From Xanthobacteraceae bacterium (lineage in GTDB: Bacteria; Pseudomonadota; Alphaproteobacteria; Rhizobiales; Xanthobacteraceae), in the NCBI GenBank assembly GCA_029239875.1, contig JARBUD010000038.1, positions 1 through 54,712 of the forward strand: 54,712 nt of DNA. The letters are read 5' to 3'. The notes under the pieces were generated by a model that was given only the letters and a program-made list of their open reading frames with translations, made no database searches and was not told the origin of the DNA. The stretch's first letter is position 1, and each line of letters begins with the position of its first letter. This document shows positions 19,708 to 27,807 of this stretch, one piece after another. A program made the position numbers and the translations under genes.

Positions 19708-20976
19708 TCATGCGAAGAGCATGCGCAGATGGTCGTTGAGGAAGACCCCGTCGGGGTCCATTTCTCGGCGCAGGCGCTTGAAGGCGTCGTATTTCGGATA
19801 GATCCGCTCCAGCCGCTCCGGGGTCATGAAGTGATGCTTGCCCCAGTGCGGGCGCGCGTCGTAGCGGTCGAGGATCGCGTCGGCATCGCGCAGCATGCCC
19901 CAGCTCCATTCCTCCAGCGGACCGGAGATGGAGAGGGCATAGCCGTCCCGCTCCGAATAGGCGGAGAGATAGGTGTCGTCGCCCTTCACCGCCCGGCATT
20001 CGACCGGGTAGATGGCCTCGGGATACTTCGTCTGGAACATGTGCCGCACTTCGGCGAAGCACTCCTCGAAGCGACCGAAGGGCACGGCGTATTCGATCTC
20101 GCGGAAGTTCGGGACGTAGTCGTTGGGGTAGATGATCGAGGAATGGTCGAACTGCTCGCCCGGCCCCAGCAGCGGCGCGGGCTCGTCCACCGGCACCGCG
20201 TTGTAGGTGCGCATGTGGCAGATGTCGAAGTCCCGCGTCGCCTTCGAGGGCACCACGCCGCCCGGCAGCTCGTAGAGATCGGCCGATTCCTTGCGCGGCA
20301 GCCAGAAGAACCAGAAGGTCCGGTTGGCGTCGAGCAGCTCGTGCAGATGGCCGAGGCAGTCCTCGGTGTCGGTGTTCCACGAGCGCTTGTAGATGTTGTA
20401 GGACGGCACCGCCTGGAGGGTCAGCGAGACCACCAGCCCGAACATGCCGATAGAGGTGCGGAACGCCTTGAACAGCTCGCCGTCGGCCGGCGAGAGGTCG
20501 CGCAGCTCGCCTTCCGCGGTGACGATGCGCGCGCCGACGAGCTGCGCCGAGAGGCAGGGCAGCTTCTTGCCGGCGCCGTGCGTGCCGGTCATCAGCGCGC
20601 CGATGATCGCCTGTCGGTCGATGTCGCCCTGATTGTTGAGCGACATCCCCTGCTCGCGCAGGAACTTCGTCAGCGCGCTGATGCGCATGCCGGGACGCAC
20701 CGTGACCTGGAGCTTCTCCCTGTCGACGGCGACCACCTGGTTGAAATCGTCGAAGTCGATATGGATACCGGGCGTCGGCACGATGGCGGGATTGGAATGC
20801 CCGGCCCCGCTGGCGCGGATCGGCAGGCCGAGCTTGCGCGCCTCGCGCACGATGGCGCACACCTCTTCCTCGGAGGTCGGGCGCGCCGTGTAGCGCGGCA
20901 CGAAATACTGCTCTCCGAACCAGTTCCACCACAGCTTGCCGGGCTGCAACACGCCCGATTTGTCGACGCTCAGCAT
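19708..20976 (-). CDS. FAD-linked oxidase of the D-arabinono/L-gulono-1,4-lactone oxidase family
   Basis: The 422-residue protein has a PCMH/VAO-type FAD domain (SEEEVCAIVREARKLGLPIR, ASGAGHSNPAIVPTPG, GALMTGTHGAGK). The histidine of the GHS motif is where related oxidases attach FAD covalently. The C-terminal ALO domain ends with DARPHWGKHHFM and REMDPDGVFLNDHLRMLF. Known members oxidise sugar lactones or sugar alcohols with O2. ATG 20976 follows AGGGGAAG; the ORF upstream overlaps the previous gene and is rejected. It is cotranscribed 19 bases after the luciferase-like gene, so its substrate is probably an intermediate of that pathway, not necessarily a sugar. Confidence 0.9.
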   Translation of the reverse strand: MLSVDKSGVLQPGKLWWNWFGEQYFVPRYTARPTSEEEVCAIVREARKLGLPIRASGAGHSNPAIVPTPGIHIDFDDFNQVVAVDREKLQVTVRPGMRISALTKFLREQGMSLNNQGDIDRQAIIGALMTGTHGAGKKLPCLSAQLVGARIVTAEGELRDLSPADGELFKAFRTSIGMFGLVVSLTLQAVPSYNIYKRSWNTDTEDCLGHLHELLDANRTFWFFWLPRKESADLYELPGGVVPSKATRDFDICHMRTYNAVPVDEPAPLLGPGEQFDHSSIIYPNDYVPNFREIEYAVPFGRFEECFAEVRHMFQTKYPEAIYPVECRAVKGDDTYLSAYSERDGYALSISGPLEEWSWGMLRDADAILDRYDARPHWGKHHFMTPERLERIYPKYDAFKRLRREMDPDGVFLNDHLRMLFA

Positions 20977-20995
20977 CTTGCTCTTCCCCTGCCGC

Positions 20996-22105
20996 TCAGA
21001 CCGCGATCGCCGGCATGTCTTCGCCGAGCGCCGCATTGACGGCGGGCATGACGCGCTTGGCAAGCAGCTCCATGGAGCGGCGCATCGCCGGCTTGTCCAC
21101 CCATTCGTGCGAGGTCATCATCAGCGTGCCGAACGGCCCGACCTCCTCGCGCAGCGCGAGGATCTTGCGCGCCACCGTCTCCGGGCTGCCGTAGATCACG
21201 AAATTGTCGCGCACCATCTGGTGGGTGATGGTGGCCGGGTCGGTGTCGCGGAAGGGGGCGAGCAGCGCGCCGGCGCCCATGCGCTCATACACCCGGTACA
21301 TGTAGTCGTAGTACCAGTCATAGGCGCCGCCGGGTGCCTTCACGAGGCGCTCGGCCTCCTCGTCGGTATCCGCCACATGGATGGAGCGGGCAACGCGCCA
21401 CTTGGAGCCGTCCGGCGTCCTGCCGAGCTTGGCCATCTCGTCGCAATAGGTCTCCCAATGGGTCTTCACCACCCAGGAGGCGACGAAATTGGCCGAGATC
21501 GGCATGAAGTCGTGGCGGGCGGCGACGCGCATCGAGCTCGAATTGGGGCTCGACACCGATACAGCGAGCGGGGGATGCGGCCGGGTCAGCGTCTTCGGCA
21601 GGATGCCGACGCCGAGGTCCGGCCAGTACGTCTTGCTGAGCTTCACGTTCCAGAACTTGCCGGGAATGTCGTAGGGCGGATCGGACGTCCAGATCATCTT
21701 CATGATCTCGATGGAGTCGAGCATCATGGCGGTGCGGTCGGCGGTCTCCATGCCGAACACCTCGAAGTCCGAGCCGAGGCCGCCGGTGCCGATGCCGAGC
21801 AGCAGGCGGCCCGGGGCCAGATGGTCGAGCAGGGCGATGTGGGAAGCCGCCATCACCGGATGATAGAGCGGCAGCGGCAGCACGCCGGTGCCGAGCTTGA
21901 TCCGCCTGGTCTGCGGCGCCATGTGCGCCAGGAACATCAGCGGCGACGAGATCTGCTCGATCTCGGCCGAATAGTGCTCGCCGATCCACGCTTCCTCGAA
22001 GCCGAGTTCGTCGGCGAGCTTGAAGGCCTCGACATCCTCGGCCAGCGCGGTGGGGTAGTGTCTGTTGACCGAATGAAGCGGCATCATGAAGAAGGAAAGC
22101 AGCAC
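20996..22105 (-). CDS. LLM class flavin-dependent monooxygenase
   Basis: This 369-residue protein is a bacterial luciferase-like monooxygenase: LSFFMMPLHS at the N-terminus, LADELGFEEAWIGEHYS, RIKLGTGVLPLPLYHP, GRLLLGIGTGGLGSDFEVFG and the late HQMVRDNFVIYGSPETVARK. These enzymes use reduced FMN supplied by a separate reductase, and a flavin reductase gene under a matching sigma-54 promoter lies at 27223. The GTG at 22105, preceded by AAGGGA, gives the usual family N-terminus; upstream ATG-like starts would enter the promoter. It is the first gene of the operon with the lactone-oxidase-like gene. The substrate is unknown. Confidence 0.92.
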   Translation of the reverse strand: MLLSFFMMPLHSVNRHYPTALAEDVEAFKLADELGFEEAWIGEHYSAEIEQISSPLMFLAHMAPQTRRIKLGTGVLPLPLYHPVMAASHIALLDHLAPGRLLLGIGTGGLGSDFEVFGMETADRTAMMLDSIEIMKMIWTSDPPYDIPGKFWNVKLSKTYWPDLGVGILPKTLTRPHPPLAVSVSSPNSSSMRVAARHDFMPISANFVASWVVKTHWETYCDEMAKLGRTPDGSKWRVARSIHVADTDEEAERLVKAPGGAYDWYYDYMYRVYERMGAGALLAPFRDTDPATITHQMVRDNFVIYGSPETVARKILALREEVGPFGTLMMTSHEWVDKPAMRRSMELLAKRVMPAVNAALGEDMPAIAV

Positions 22106-22155
22106 GACCGGACTCCCTTGACTGCGACCGGCATCGCGCCGGCAGGAGCATGTCG

Positions 22156-22170
22156 GCAAGGCCCGTGCCA
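22156..22170 (-). promoter_or_regulatory. Sigma-54 promoter of the monooxygenase operon
   Basis: The minus strand reads TGGCACG-GGCC-TTGC, a full match to the core consensus. The -12 element is 51 bases before the GTG start at 22105. The gap between this operon and the DadA-like gene has no CTCA-N4-TGAG dyad. Confidence 0.83.
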
Positions 22171-22253
22171 CTCACCTATCTGACTGATTTCACTCGATTA
22201 ACCTGTCGCCGAGGGCACCCGCCCGCGGGCCGTGTCTCATCGCGGAGAAACCG

Positions 22254-22283
22254 GCCGCGCCGATGCGAAAGCGCCGGCGCGGC
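22254..22283 (-). terminator. Possible terminator hairpin after the DadA-like gene
   Basis: GCCGCGCCG (22254-22262) and CGGCGCGGC (22275-22283) form a perfect 9-bp stem with a 12-base loop, three bases after the stop of the amine oxidase gene. There is no T-run. Confidence 0.45.
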
Positions 22284-22285
22284 GG

Positions 22286-23560
22286 TCAGAAGCGCGTCGG
22301 CGCGAAGGGCGCGAGGTCGAAGGCCGGCGTGCGGCCCGCGATGAGGTCGGCGACCGCCTCCCCGGTGCGCGCCGCGGCGGCAAGGCCGACATGGCCGTGC
22401 CCGAAGGCATAGGCGACGTCCGGGCACTGGCTGGCGCGGCCGATCACCGGCAGTGAATCCGGCATGCTCGGCCGGAAGCCCATCCAGCGCGAGACCCGGC
22501 CTTCCGGGTAGCTCGCCGCGAGGCCGGGGAACAGCCGCCGGCCGAGGGTGAGCAGGTAGTCGGCCCGCGTCCAGTTCGGCGGCGCGTCGAGGCCGGCGAA
22601 TTCCACCGTGCCGGCGAGCCGCAACCCCGTCTCCATCGGGGTGGAGACGAACTTCGCGCTGGCGTCGAGGATGGGCCGGCGCGGCTGCGTCTCGGGGGTG
22701 CTGATCAGCACATGATAGCCGCGCTCGGTGTCGAGCGGCACGTCGTCGCCAAGGCTCGCGCCGAAGGCGCGGGAATGCGCGCCGGCCGCCACGACGGCGG
22801 CATCGGCGGGAATGACGCCGGCATCGGTCTCGATGCCGGTCAGCGTCCCGCCCTCGCGCACGAAGCCGCGCGCCTGCGCCGCCAGAACCCGGCCCCCGTC
22901 ACGCCGGAAGGCATCGGCCACCGTGCGCACGAGGCGGTTCGGGTTCACCGTATGCCCGTTCTGATGGAACGCCACGCCGATCGTGTAGTCGTGCGAGATG
23001 CTCGGCTCGAACTGCCACAGCTCGTCCGCGCGCAGCACGTCGAAGGCGATGCCGTTGTCGTGGCGGAGCTGGTAGCCGAGAGCGTCGCCCTCGAAATCGG
23101 CCTGCGTGCGATAGACGACGAGATGGCCGTCGCGGCGGATGAGGTCCTCCGCGCCCGCATTGCGCACCAGCGGCAGCCAGGCGCCGTAGGAATCGTCGAG
23201 CATCGGCTTCAGCGCCCGCGCCTGTGCCCGCACCTTGGCCTGCGTGCCGGCCTGCACGAAGCGGATCAGCCACGGCGCCAGGGTCGGCAGGTAGCCCCAG
23301 CGGATCGACAGCGGCCCGAGCGGGTCGAGCAGATAGCCCGGCACCTTCTTCAGCGTGCCCGGCATCGACATCGGCACGATGGAGGACGGGTTGAGGCAGC
23401 CGGCATTGCCGAAGGAAGCGCCCTCCCCGATGCCGCCGCGCTCGATCAGCACCACGTCGTTGCCGTCGCGCAGGAGGAAGCTCGCCACCGCGACGCCGAT
23501 GGCACCGCCGCCGATGACCGCCACGGTGCGTTTCTTGTCCGACTTGCTGGAAGTAACCAT
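22286..23560 (-). CDS. DadA-like FAD-dependent D-amino acid / amine oxidoreductase
   Basis: The 424-residue flavoprotein starts with a dinucleotide-binding motif (TVAVIGGGAIGVAVASFLLR) and IERGGIGEGASFGNAGCLNP, as in DadA-type D-amino acid dehydrogenases. The C-terminal FAD segment is GHGHVGLAAAARTGEAVADL. DAO-fold enzymes oxidise the C-N bond of D-amino acids, sarcosine-like N-methyl amines or related compounds. Its ATG is three bases after the stop of the GMC gene, so both are one transcriptional unit. In this context it probably deaminates or N-dealkylates the imported compound, which is an inference. Confidence 0.92.
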   Translation of the reverse strand: MVTSSKSDKKRTVAVIGGGAIGVAVASFLLRDGNDVVLIERGGIGEGASFGNAGCLNPSSIVPMSMPGTLKKVPGYLLDPLGPLSIRWGYLPTLAPWLIRFVQAGTQAKVRAQARALKPMLDDSYGAWLPLVRNAGAEDLIRRDGHLVVYRTQADFEGDALGYQLRHDNGIAFDVLRADELWQFEPSISHDYTIGVAFHQNGHTVNPNRLVRTVADAFRRDGGRVLAAQARGFVREGGTLTGIETDAGVIPADAAVVAAGAHSRAFGASLGDDVPLDTERGYHVLISTPETQPRRPILDASAKFVSTPMETGLRLAGTVEFAGLDAPPNWTRADYLLTLGRRLFPGLAASYPEGRVSRWMGFRPSMPDSLPVIGRASQCPDVAYAFGHGHVGLAAAARTGEAVADLIAGRTPAFDLAPFAPTRF

Positions 23561-23563
23561 CGT

Positions 23564-25147
23564 TCAGGCCGCCTTGAGGAAGTCGGCGCAGCGCTCGCCG
23601 ATCATGATGCAGTTCGCGTTGAGATTGCCGCTGACGATCACCGGCATGATCGAGGCGTCGGCGACGTAGAGATTCGACAGGCCGCGCACCTTCAGCTTCT
23701 CATCGACGACGGCCATGGGGTCGCTGCCCATCTTCGCCGTGCCGGCGGGGTGGTAGATGCCGATGGAGGTCTCGCGGACGTAAGCCGCCCACTCGTCGTC
23801 GCTCCGCACGTCCCGGCCCGGCTTGAACTCGGCGACGACATGGCGGGCCATGGACGGCGCCTCGAAGATGGCGCGCAGCTTCTTCGCGCCGGCGACGAGG
23901 GCGTCGAGGTCGCGCGCGTCGCCCAGCAGGTTCGGCTGGATCGCCGGCGCCGCGCAGGGATCGCGCGAGGCGAGCCGCACATGGCCACGCGAATAGGGGC
24001 GGTGGATGTTGTTCAGCGCCGTCACCGCCGGCCTGTCGAACAGGATCGGCCCGGTGTCGGTCAGGTCGTAGCCCGCCGGCGTGAAGTGGTATTGCAGGTC
24101 GCAGCGCGCGAGTTCCGGGCGCGAGCGGGCGAAGGCCAGCACATGCGCGTCCGGCGTCGTCCCCGGCCCGCGGCCCGCGAGGAGCCAGAGCGCCCCGTAG
24201 AGCAGCGCGTGCAGCGGCGTGTGCTGCACGTTGTAGGTCGGCCGGTCGACCCAGGCGACGTGGCTGGTGCCGGGATGGTCGTGGAAGTTCTCGCCCACCC
24301 CCGGCAGATCGTGCACCACCTCGATGCCGTGTTCGCGCAGATGCGCCTGCGGCCCGACGCCGGAGAGCATGAGGATCTGCGGCGAGCCGAAGGCGCCGGC
24401 CGCGAGCACCACGCCCCTGCCCGCCCGCGCCACGACCGTTCGGCCCTGCCGCTCGAACTCGACGCCGATGGCCCGCTTGCCCTCGAACAGCACGCGCCGG
24501 ACCTGCGCCTGCGTCAACACGGTGAGGTTGGGCCGCCGGCGCCAGAGATAGGCCCGCGCCGAACTGCACCGCCAGCCGCGCCGCTGCGTCGCCTGCAGAT
24601 AGCCGATGCCCCCTTGCGGCGGCCGGTTGAGATCGGCCGTCGCCTCGAGACCGGCCTCGACGCCGGCGCGCAGGAAGGCCTCCGAGAGCGGGTGCGAGGT
24701 GCGCAGGTTCTGCACCCCGAGCGGCCCGCCGACACCGTGATCGGCATCGGCGCCGTTCTCATTGTCCTCGGCGCGGCGGAAATAGGGGCGCACGCTCTCG
24801 AAATCCCAGCCGGCGCAGCCATTCGCCGCCCAGTCGTCGAAATCCTCAGGCTGGCCGCGCACATAGAGCATGCCGTTGATGGAGGACGAGCCGCCGAGCA
24901 CCTTGCCGCGCGGCATGTAGTCGGTGCGCCCGCCGCGCGAGGGATCGGGTGCAGAGGTCAGCCGCCAGTCGAAGCGCGGATTGCCGATGGCGTAGAGATA
25001 GGTCGCGGCCGGCATCAGCACCGGCAGCCGGCGATCCGAGCCGCCGGCTTCCAGCACGAGGACCTTCGAGCGGCCGTCTTCCGCGAGCCGCCCGGCGACG
25101 GCACTGCCGCCGGACCCTGAGCCGACTACGATGTAATCGAATTCCAT
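23564..25147 (-). CDS. GMC-family oxidoreductase (choline/alcohol dehydrogenase type)
   Basis: This 527-residue protein has the GMC N-terminal FAD motif (DYIVVGSGSGGSAVAGRLAE), both GMC signatures (MPRGKVLGGSSSINGMLYVRG and GAFGSPQILMLSGVG), and the active-site His/Asn pair in YHPAGTAKMG and VSGNLNANCIMIGER. Members oxidise primary alcohols such as choline to aldehydes. ATG 25147 is the family start; an ORF extending to 25201 adds residues from the promoter region. It leads the two-gene operon with the DadA-like enzyme. The aldehyde dehydrogenase immediately upstream could take its aldehyde product. Confidence 0.93.
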   Translation of the reverse strand: MEFDYIVVGSGSGGSAVAGRLAEDGRSKVLVLEAGGSDRRLPVLMPAATYLYAIGNPRFDWRLTSAPDPSRGGRTDYMPRGKVLGGSSSINGMLYVRGQPEDFDDWAANGCAGWDFESVRPYFRRAEDNENGADADHGVGGPLGVQNLRTSHPLSEAFLRAGVEAGLEATADLNRPPQGGIGYLQATQRRGWRCSSARAYLWRRRPNLTVLTQAQVRRVLFEGKRAIGVEFERQGRTVVARAGRGVVLAAGAFGSPQILMLSGVGPQAHLREHGIEVVHDLPGVGENFHDHPGTSHVAWVDRPTYNVQHTPLHALLYGALWLLAGRGPGTTPDAHVLAFARSRPELARCDLQYHFTPAGYDLTDTGPILFDRPAVTALNNIHRPYSRGHVRLASRDPCAAPAIQPNLLGDARDLDALVAGAKKLRAIFEAPSMARHVVAEFKPGRDVRSDDEWAAYVRETSIGIYHPAGTAKMGSDPMAVVDEKLKVRGLSNLYVADASIMPVIVSGNLNANCIMIGERCADFLKAA

Positions 25148-25250
25148 GGATCTGCACTGCACCCGAGCGACATTGGCGACAATTTCACGAATGACCTTCA
25201 ATATGTCATACGTTTATCTAAGTATAGATTTAAGTTTACGTACAATCATT

Positions 25251-25286
25251 TCTCATCCATGAGACATCAATTCTCAAAGATGAGAA
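25251..25286. promoter_or_regulatory. Twin CTCA-N4-TGAG dyads upstream of the GMC operon
   Basis: TCTCAT-CC-ATGAGA (25251-25264) and TTCTCA-AAGA-TGAGAA (25271-25286) are perfect dyads that share CTCA-N4-TGAG, spaced 21 bases apart, or two helical turns. They lie 104-139 bases upstream of the GMC start in a strikingly AT-rich island (25200-25300). No GG-N10-GC sigma-54 promoter is visible on the minus strand here, so the basal promoter is probably of another class. A GCGACAATT segment at 25176-25184 repeats part of the 27102 palindrome. Confidence 0.55.
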
Positions 25287-25427
25287 AAAATCCTGCTGCA
25301 CGACATCGTTGAAATCGCGCAGCCCCGTGGCGCGCGCCGCCTTCCTCCTGCCGGTCGGCGGCGCGCGGGTGATCGCGGGGCTGGTGCGGCCGTCATTCCC
25401 CGCGGCGTGCGGTGAGCGGCGCGACGG

Positions 25428-26915
25428 TCAGCCCAGCTTCAGCACCACCGACTTGGTCTCGAGATAGGCGTCGAGATGCTCGACACCGGACTCGCGGCCA
25501 TAGCCGCTGGCCTTGTAGCCGCCGAAGGGCACGACCGGATCGAGCCCGCCATAGGTGTTGATCCACACCGTGCCGGCACGGATCGCCTTCGCCATGCGGT
25601 GCGCGGTGGAGACGTTGGTCGTCCACACGCCGCCGCCGAGGCCGAACACCGTGTCGTTGGCGATGGCGGCGGCTTCCTCCAGCGTGTCGAAGGGGATGGC
25701 CGCGGCCACCGGGCCGAAGATCTCCTCCCGCGCGATGCGCATGTCGTTGGTCACGCCGCTGAGCACGGTCGGCTCGAAGAAATAGCCGTCCTTCAGCGCA
25801 CCCTCGGTCAGGCGCTTGCCGCCGGTGGCGGCGGTGACGCCTTCGCCGAGGCCGATCTCCATGTAGCCCGCCACGCGGTCGAGCTGCCTGGCGTTGACCA
25901 CCGGCCCGATCTGCGTCGCCGGATCGAGGCCGTTGCCGACCTTGAGCGACCGCGCATAATCGCTGACGCGGGCGACGAACTCCTCATAGATCGGACGCTG
26001 GACCAGCAGCCGCGTGCCGGCGCAGCAGATCTGCCCGCTATTGGCGAACACGCCCATGCCGGCGCCGGCGACGGCGGCGTCCATGTCGCAATCGGCGAAG
26101 ATGACGTCCGGCGACTTGCCGCCGAGCTCCAGCGTCACCCGCTTGAGGTTGCCCTTGGAGGCCTCGATGATCTTGCGGCCGGTGAGGTCCGAGCCGGTGA
26201 AGGCGACCTTGTCGACATCCATGTGCCGGGCCAGCGCGTCGCCGGCGACATGGCCGAAGCCGGGCACGATGTTGACCACGCCTTCCGGCACGCCGGCCTC
26301 CAGCAGCAGCTCGCCGAGCCGCAGCGCGGTGAGCGGGGCGTCCTCGGCGGGCTTCAGCACCATGGTGCAGCCGGTGGCGAGCACCGGGCCGATCTTCCAG
26401 ATGGTCGAGGTGAGCGGCGCGTTCCACGGCGTGATGGCGCCGACCACGCCGACCGGCTCCTTCAGCGTGTAGGTGAACACCTCGCCGGGCATCGAGTTCG
26501 GCAGCGTGCCGCCGGCGATGACGGTGCACACGCCGGCATAGAAGCGCGGCAGGCCGAGCGCACGCTGGCGGCGGGCATACATGGAGGTGATCGGCGCGCC
26601 CATGTCGAGCACGTCGATATGCGCCAGCGTGTCGAAATGCTTCTCCACCAGATCGGCGAAGCGCAGCAGGCACTGCTGGCGCTGGAACGGGGTGAAGCGG
26701 CTCCACGGGCCGGTGAAGGCCCGCCGCGCCGCCGCCACGGCGAGGTCGATATCGGCCGCGCCGCCCTCGGAGACCTCGGCCAGCACCTCCCCCGTCGCCG
26801 GGTTGAAGGTCTTGAAGGTTTTGCCCGAGAGCGAGGGCACGAACTTGCCGTCGATCAGCAGCTGCTTGGGCAGCGGCGCGATGATGTCGGCGATCGGATT
26901 CACGTTGATGGTCAT
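25428..26915 (-). CDS. NAD(P)-dependent aldehyde dehydrogenase (betaine-aldehyde type)
   Basis: The 495-residue enzyme has the aldehyde dehydrogenase core: PWNAPLTSTIWKIGPVLATG, FTGSDLTGRKIIEASKGNLK, the general base in TLELGGKSPDVIFAD and the catalytic cysteine Cys297 in FANSGQICCAGTRL. The C-terminal PFGGYKASGYGRESGVEHLD is typical of betaine/aminoaldehyde dehydrogenases. ATG 26915 is the family start; the 39-residue extension to 27032 overlaps the sigma-54 promoter. It converts an aldehyde to the acid, plausibly the aldehyde made by the GMC enzyme downstream. It has its own sigma-54 promoter, divergent from that of the flavin reductase. Confidence 0.94.
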   Translation of the reverse strand: MTINVNPIADIIAPLPKQLLIDGKFVPSLSGKTFKTFNPATGEVLAEVSEGGAADIDLAVAAARRAFTGPWSRFTPFQRQQCLLRFADLVEKHFDTLAHIDVLDMGAPITSMYARRQRALGLPRFYAGVCTVIAGGTLPNSMPGEVFTYTLKEPVGVVGAITPWNAPLTSTIWKIGPVLATGCTMVLKPAEDAPLTALRLGELLLEAGVPEGVVNIVPGFGHVAGDALARHMDVDKVAFTGSDLTGRKIIEASKGNLKRVTLELGGKSPDVIFADCDMDAAVAGAGMGVFANSGQICCAGTRLLVQRPIYEEFVARVSDYARSLKVGNGLDPATQIGPVVNARQLDRVAGYMEIGLGEGVTAATGGKRLTEGALKDGYFFEPTVLSGVTNDMRIAREEIFGPVAAAIPFDTLEEAAAIANDTVFGLGGGVWTTNVSTAHRMAKAIRAGTVWINTYGGLDPVVPFGGYKASGYGRESGVEHLDAYLETKSVVLKLG

Positions 26916-26953
26916 GGCACTACTTTCGGAAACGAAAGGGATGCCTCGGGACC

Positions 26954-26968
26954 GCAAGAGCCATGCCA
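26954..26968 (-). promoter_or_regulatory. Sigma-54 promoter of the aldehyde dehydrogenase gene
   Basis: The minus strand reads TGGCATG-GCTC-TTGC: GG and GC are exactly ten bases apart, and one base in the -24 element differs from TGGCACG. The -12 element is 39 bases before ATG 26915. Confidence 0.78.
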
Positions 26969-27088
26969 TGGGCTTTCCTCTCGCGGGCGGGCGGACCCAT
27001 GCGCCCGCGAGCCCCGCGGAAGACGGCGCCAATGCTGGATTTCCCTCCCCGACTCTCCCGCTCCTCTCGCCTGCTCCCGCAGCGCCGC

Positions 27089-27133
27089 GCGTCTCACATC
27101 AGCGACAATTGTCGCAGCGATTCCGCGAGACGC
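27089..27133. promoter_or_regulatory. Nested palindrome between divergent sigma-54 promoters, candidate activator site
   Basis: The perfect palindrome GCGACAATTGTCGC (27102-27115) is enclosed by a second inverted repeat, GCGTCTC (27089-27095) and GAGACGC (27127-27133), nearly on the same centre. It lies about 55-80 bases upstream of the -24 element of the rightward promoter and about 120-165 from the leftward one. This is where a shared enhancer-binding site would be expected. The rest of the 307-base gap shows no other structure. Confidence 0.5.
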
Positions 27134-27171
27134 ACCGCGCACGCGCCGTTGATTTTGCTGGAAGCAGGGCG

Positions 27172-27186
27172 TGGCACGCGATTTGC
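27172..27186 (+). promoter_or_regulatory. Sigma-54 promoter of the flavin reductase gene
   Basis: TGGCACG-CGAT-TTGC is a full match to the core consensus, and its -12 element ends 37 bases before the ATG at 27223. Confidence 0.85.
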
Positions 27187-27222
27187 GCTCCCTGCCCTGC
27201 GCCCCGGAGCCGGAAGGACCGG

Positions 27223-27753
27223 ATGAGCCGCAACGTGGAGTTCGCGATGATCGAGCCGTCTCATTTCAAGCAGGGCATGCGGCGCCTCGCCGCCGGGGTG
27301 TCCGTGATCACCACCATCGACGGAGGTCAGCCGCACGGCTTCGTCGCCACCTCCGTCACCTCGGTGGCCGCCGATCCGACGCCGACCCTGCTGGTCTGCG
27401 TCAACCGCAAGGTCTCCTGCCACGACGTGATCGACCGCTCGGGGTCGTTCTGCGTGAACCTCCTGGCCGAGCCGGAGCTGGAGCTGGCCAAGGCGTTCAG
27501 CTCCGCCGAGAGCCGCCACGCGCGCTTCAGCACGCATGAATGGCGCCCGCTCTCCACCGGGGCGCCGGCACTGGTCGGGGCGCTGGCCAGTTTCGACTGC
27601 GTGCTGACCGACAGGGTGAGTGTGCACAGCCACAGCATCTTCCTCGGCACGGTGGTCGACATCGCGCTGCCGGAGACGCCGCTGCATCCCCTCATCTACG
27701 CCGACGGGCAATTCGACGCGCTGCGCTCGCGCTGCGCCAGCCCGGCGCTCTAG
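27223..27753 (+). CDS. Flavin reductase family protein (FMN reductase component)
   Basis: This 176-residue protein belongs to the flavin-reductase-like split-barrel family. Blocks include FKQGMRRLAAGVSVITTIDG, GFVATSVTSVAADPTPTLLV, SGSFCVNLLAEPELELAKAF and GTVVDIALPETPLHPLIYAD. Such proteins pass reduced flavin to two-component monooxygenases of the luciferase type. The start at 27223 has GGAAGGA upstream, and a start at ATG 27247 is also possible. Its sigma-54 promoter matches that of the LLM monooxygenase at 20996, which is the most probable partner even though the genes are 5 kb apart. Confidence 0.92.
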   Translation: MSRNVEFAMIEPSHFKQGMRRLAAGVSVITTIDGGQPHGFVATSVTSVAADPTPTLLVCVNRKVSCHDVIDRSGSFCVNLLAEPELELAKAFSSAESRHARFSTHEWRPLSTGAPALVGALASFDCVLTDRVSVHSHSIFLGTVVDIALPETPLHPLIYADGQFDALRSRCASPAL

Positions 27754-27764
27754 GCACGGAAAAT

Positions 27765-27795
27765 GGAGGCCGGCGACACGCGATCGCCGGCCTCC
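27765..27795. terminator. Hairpin terminator between convergent genes
   Basis: GGAGGCCGGCGA (27765-27776) and TCGCCGGCCTCC (27784-27795) form a perfect 12-bp stem with a 7-base loop. On the minus strand it is followed by ATTTTCC, so it should end transcription of the SDR gene and may also serve the flavin reductase gene. Confidence 0.75.
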
Positions 27796-27807
27796 TCGAT
27801 ACGCGCG

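Noticed and set aside
22712..25120. An 802-codon open frame on the plus strand opposite the DadA-like and GMC genes
   Set aside because: Its translation is rich in Arg, Ala, Gly and His with no domain. It is the shadow frame expected opposite GC-rich codons, and both opposite genes are clear family members.
25148..25250. Search for a sigma-54 promoter before the GMC gene
   Set aside because: No GG-N10-GC is present on the minus strand in this segment, so the operon is not listed with the four sigma-54 promoters.
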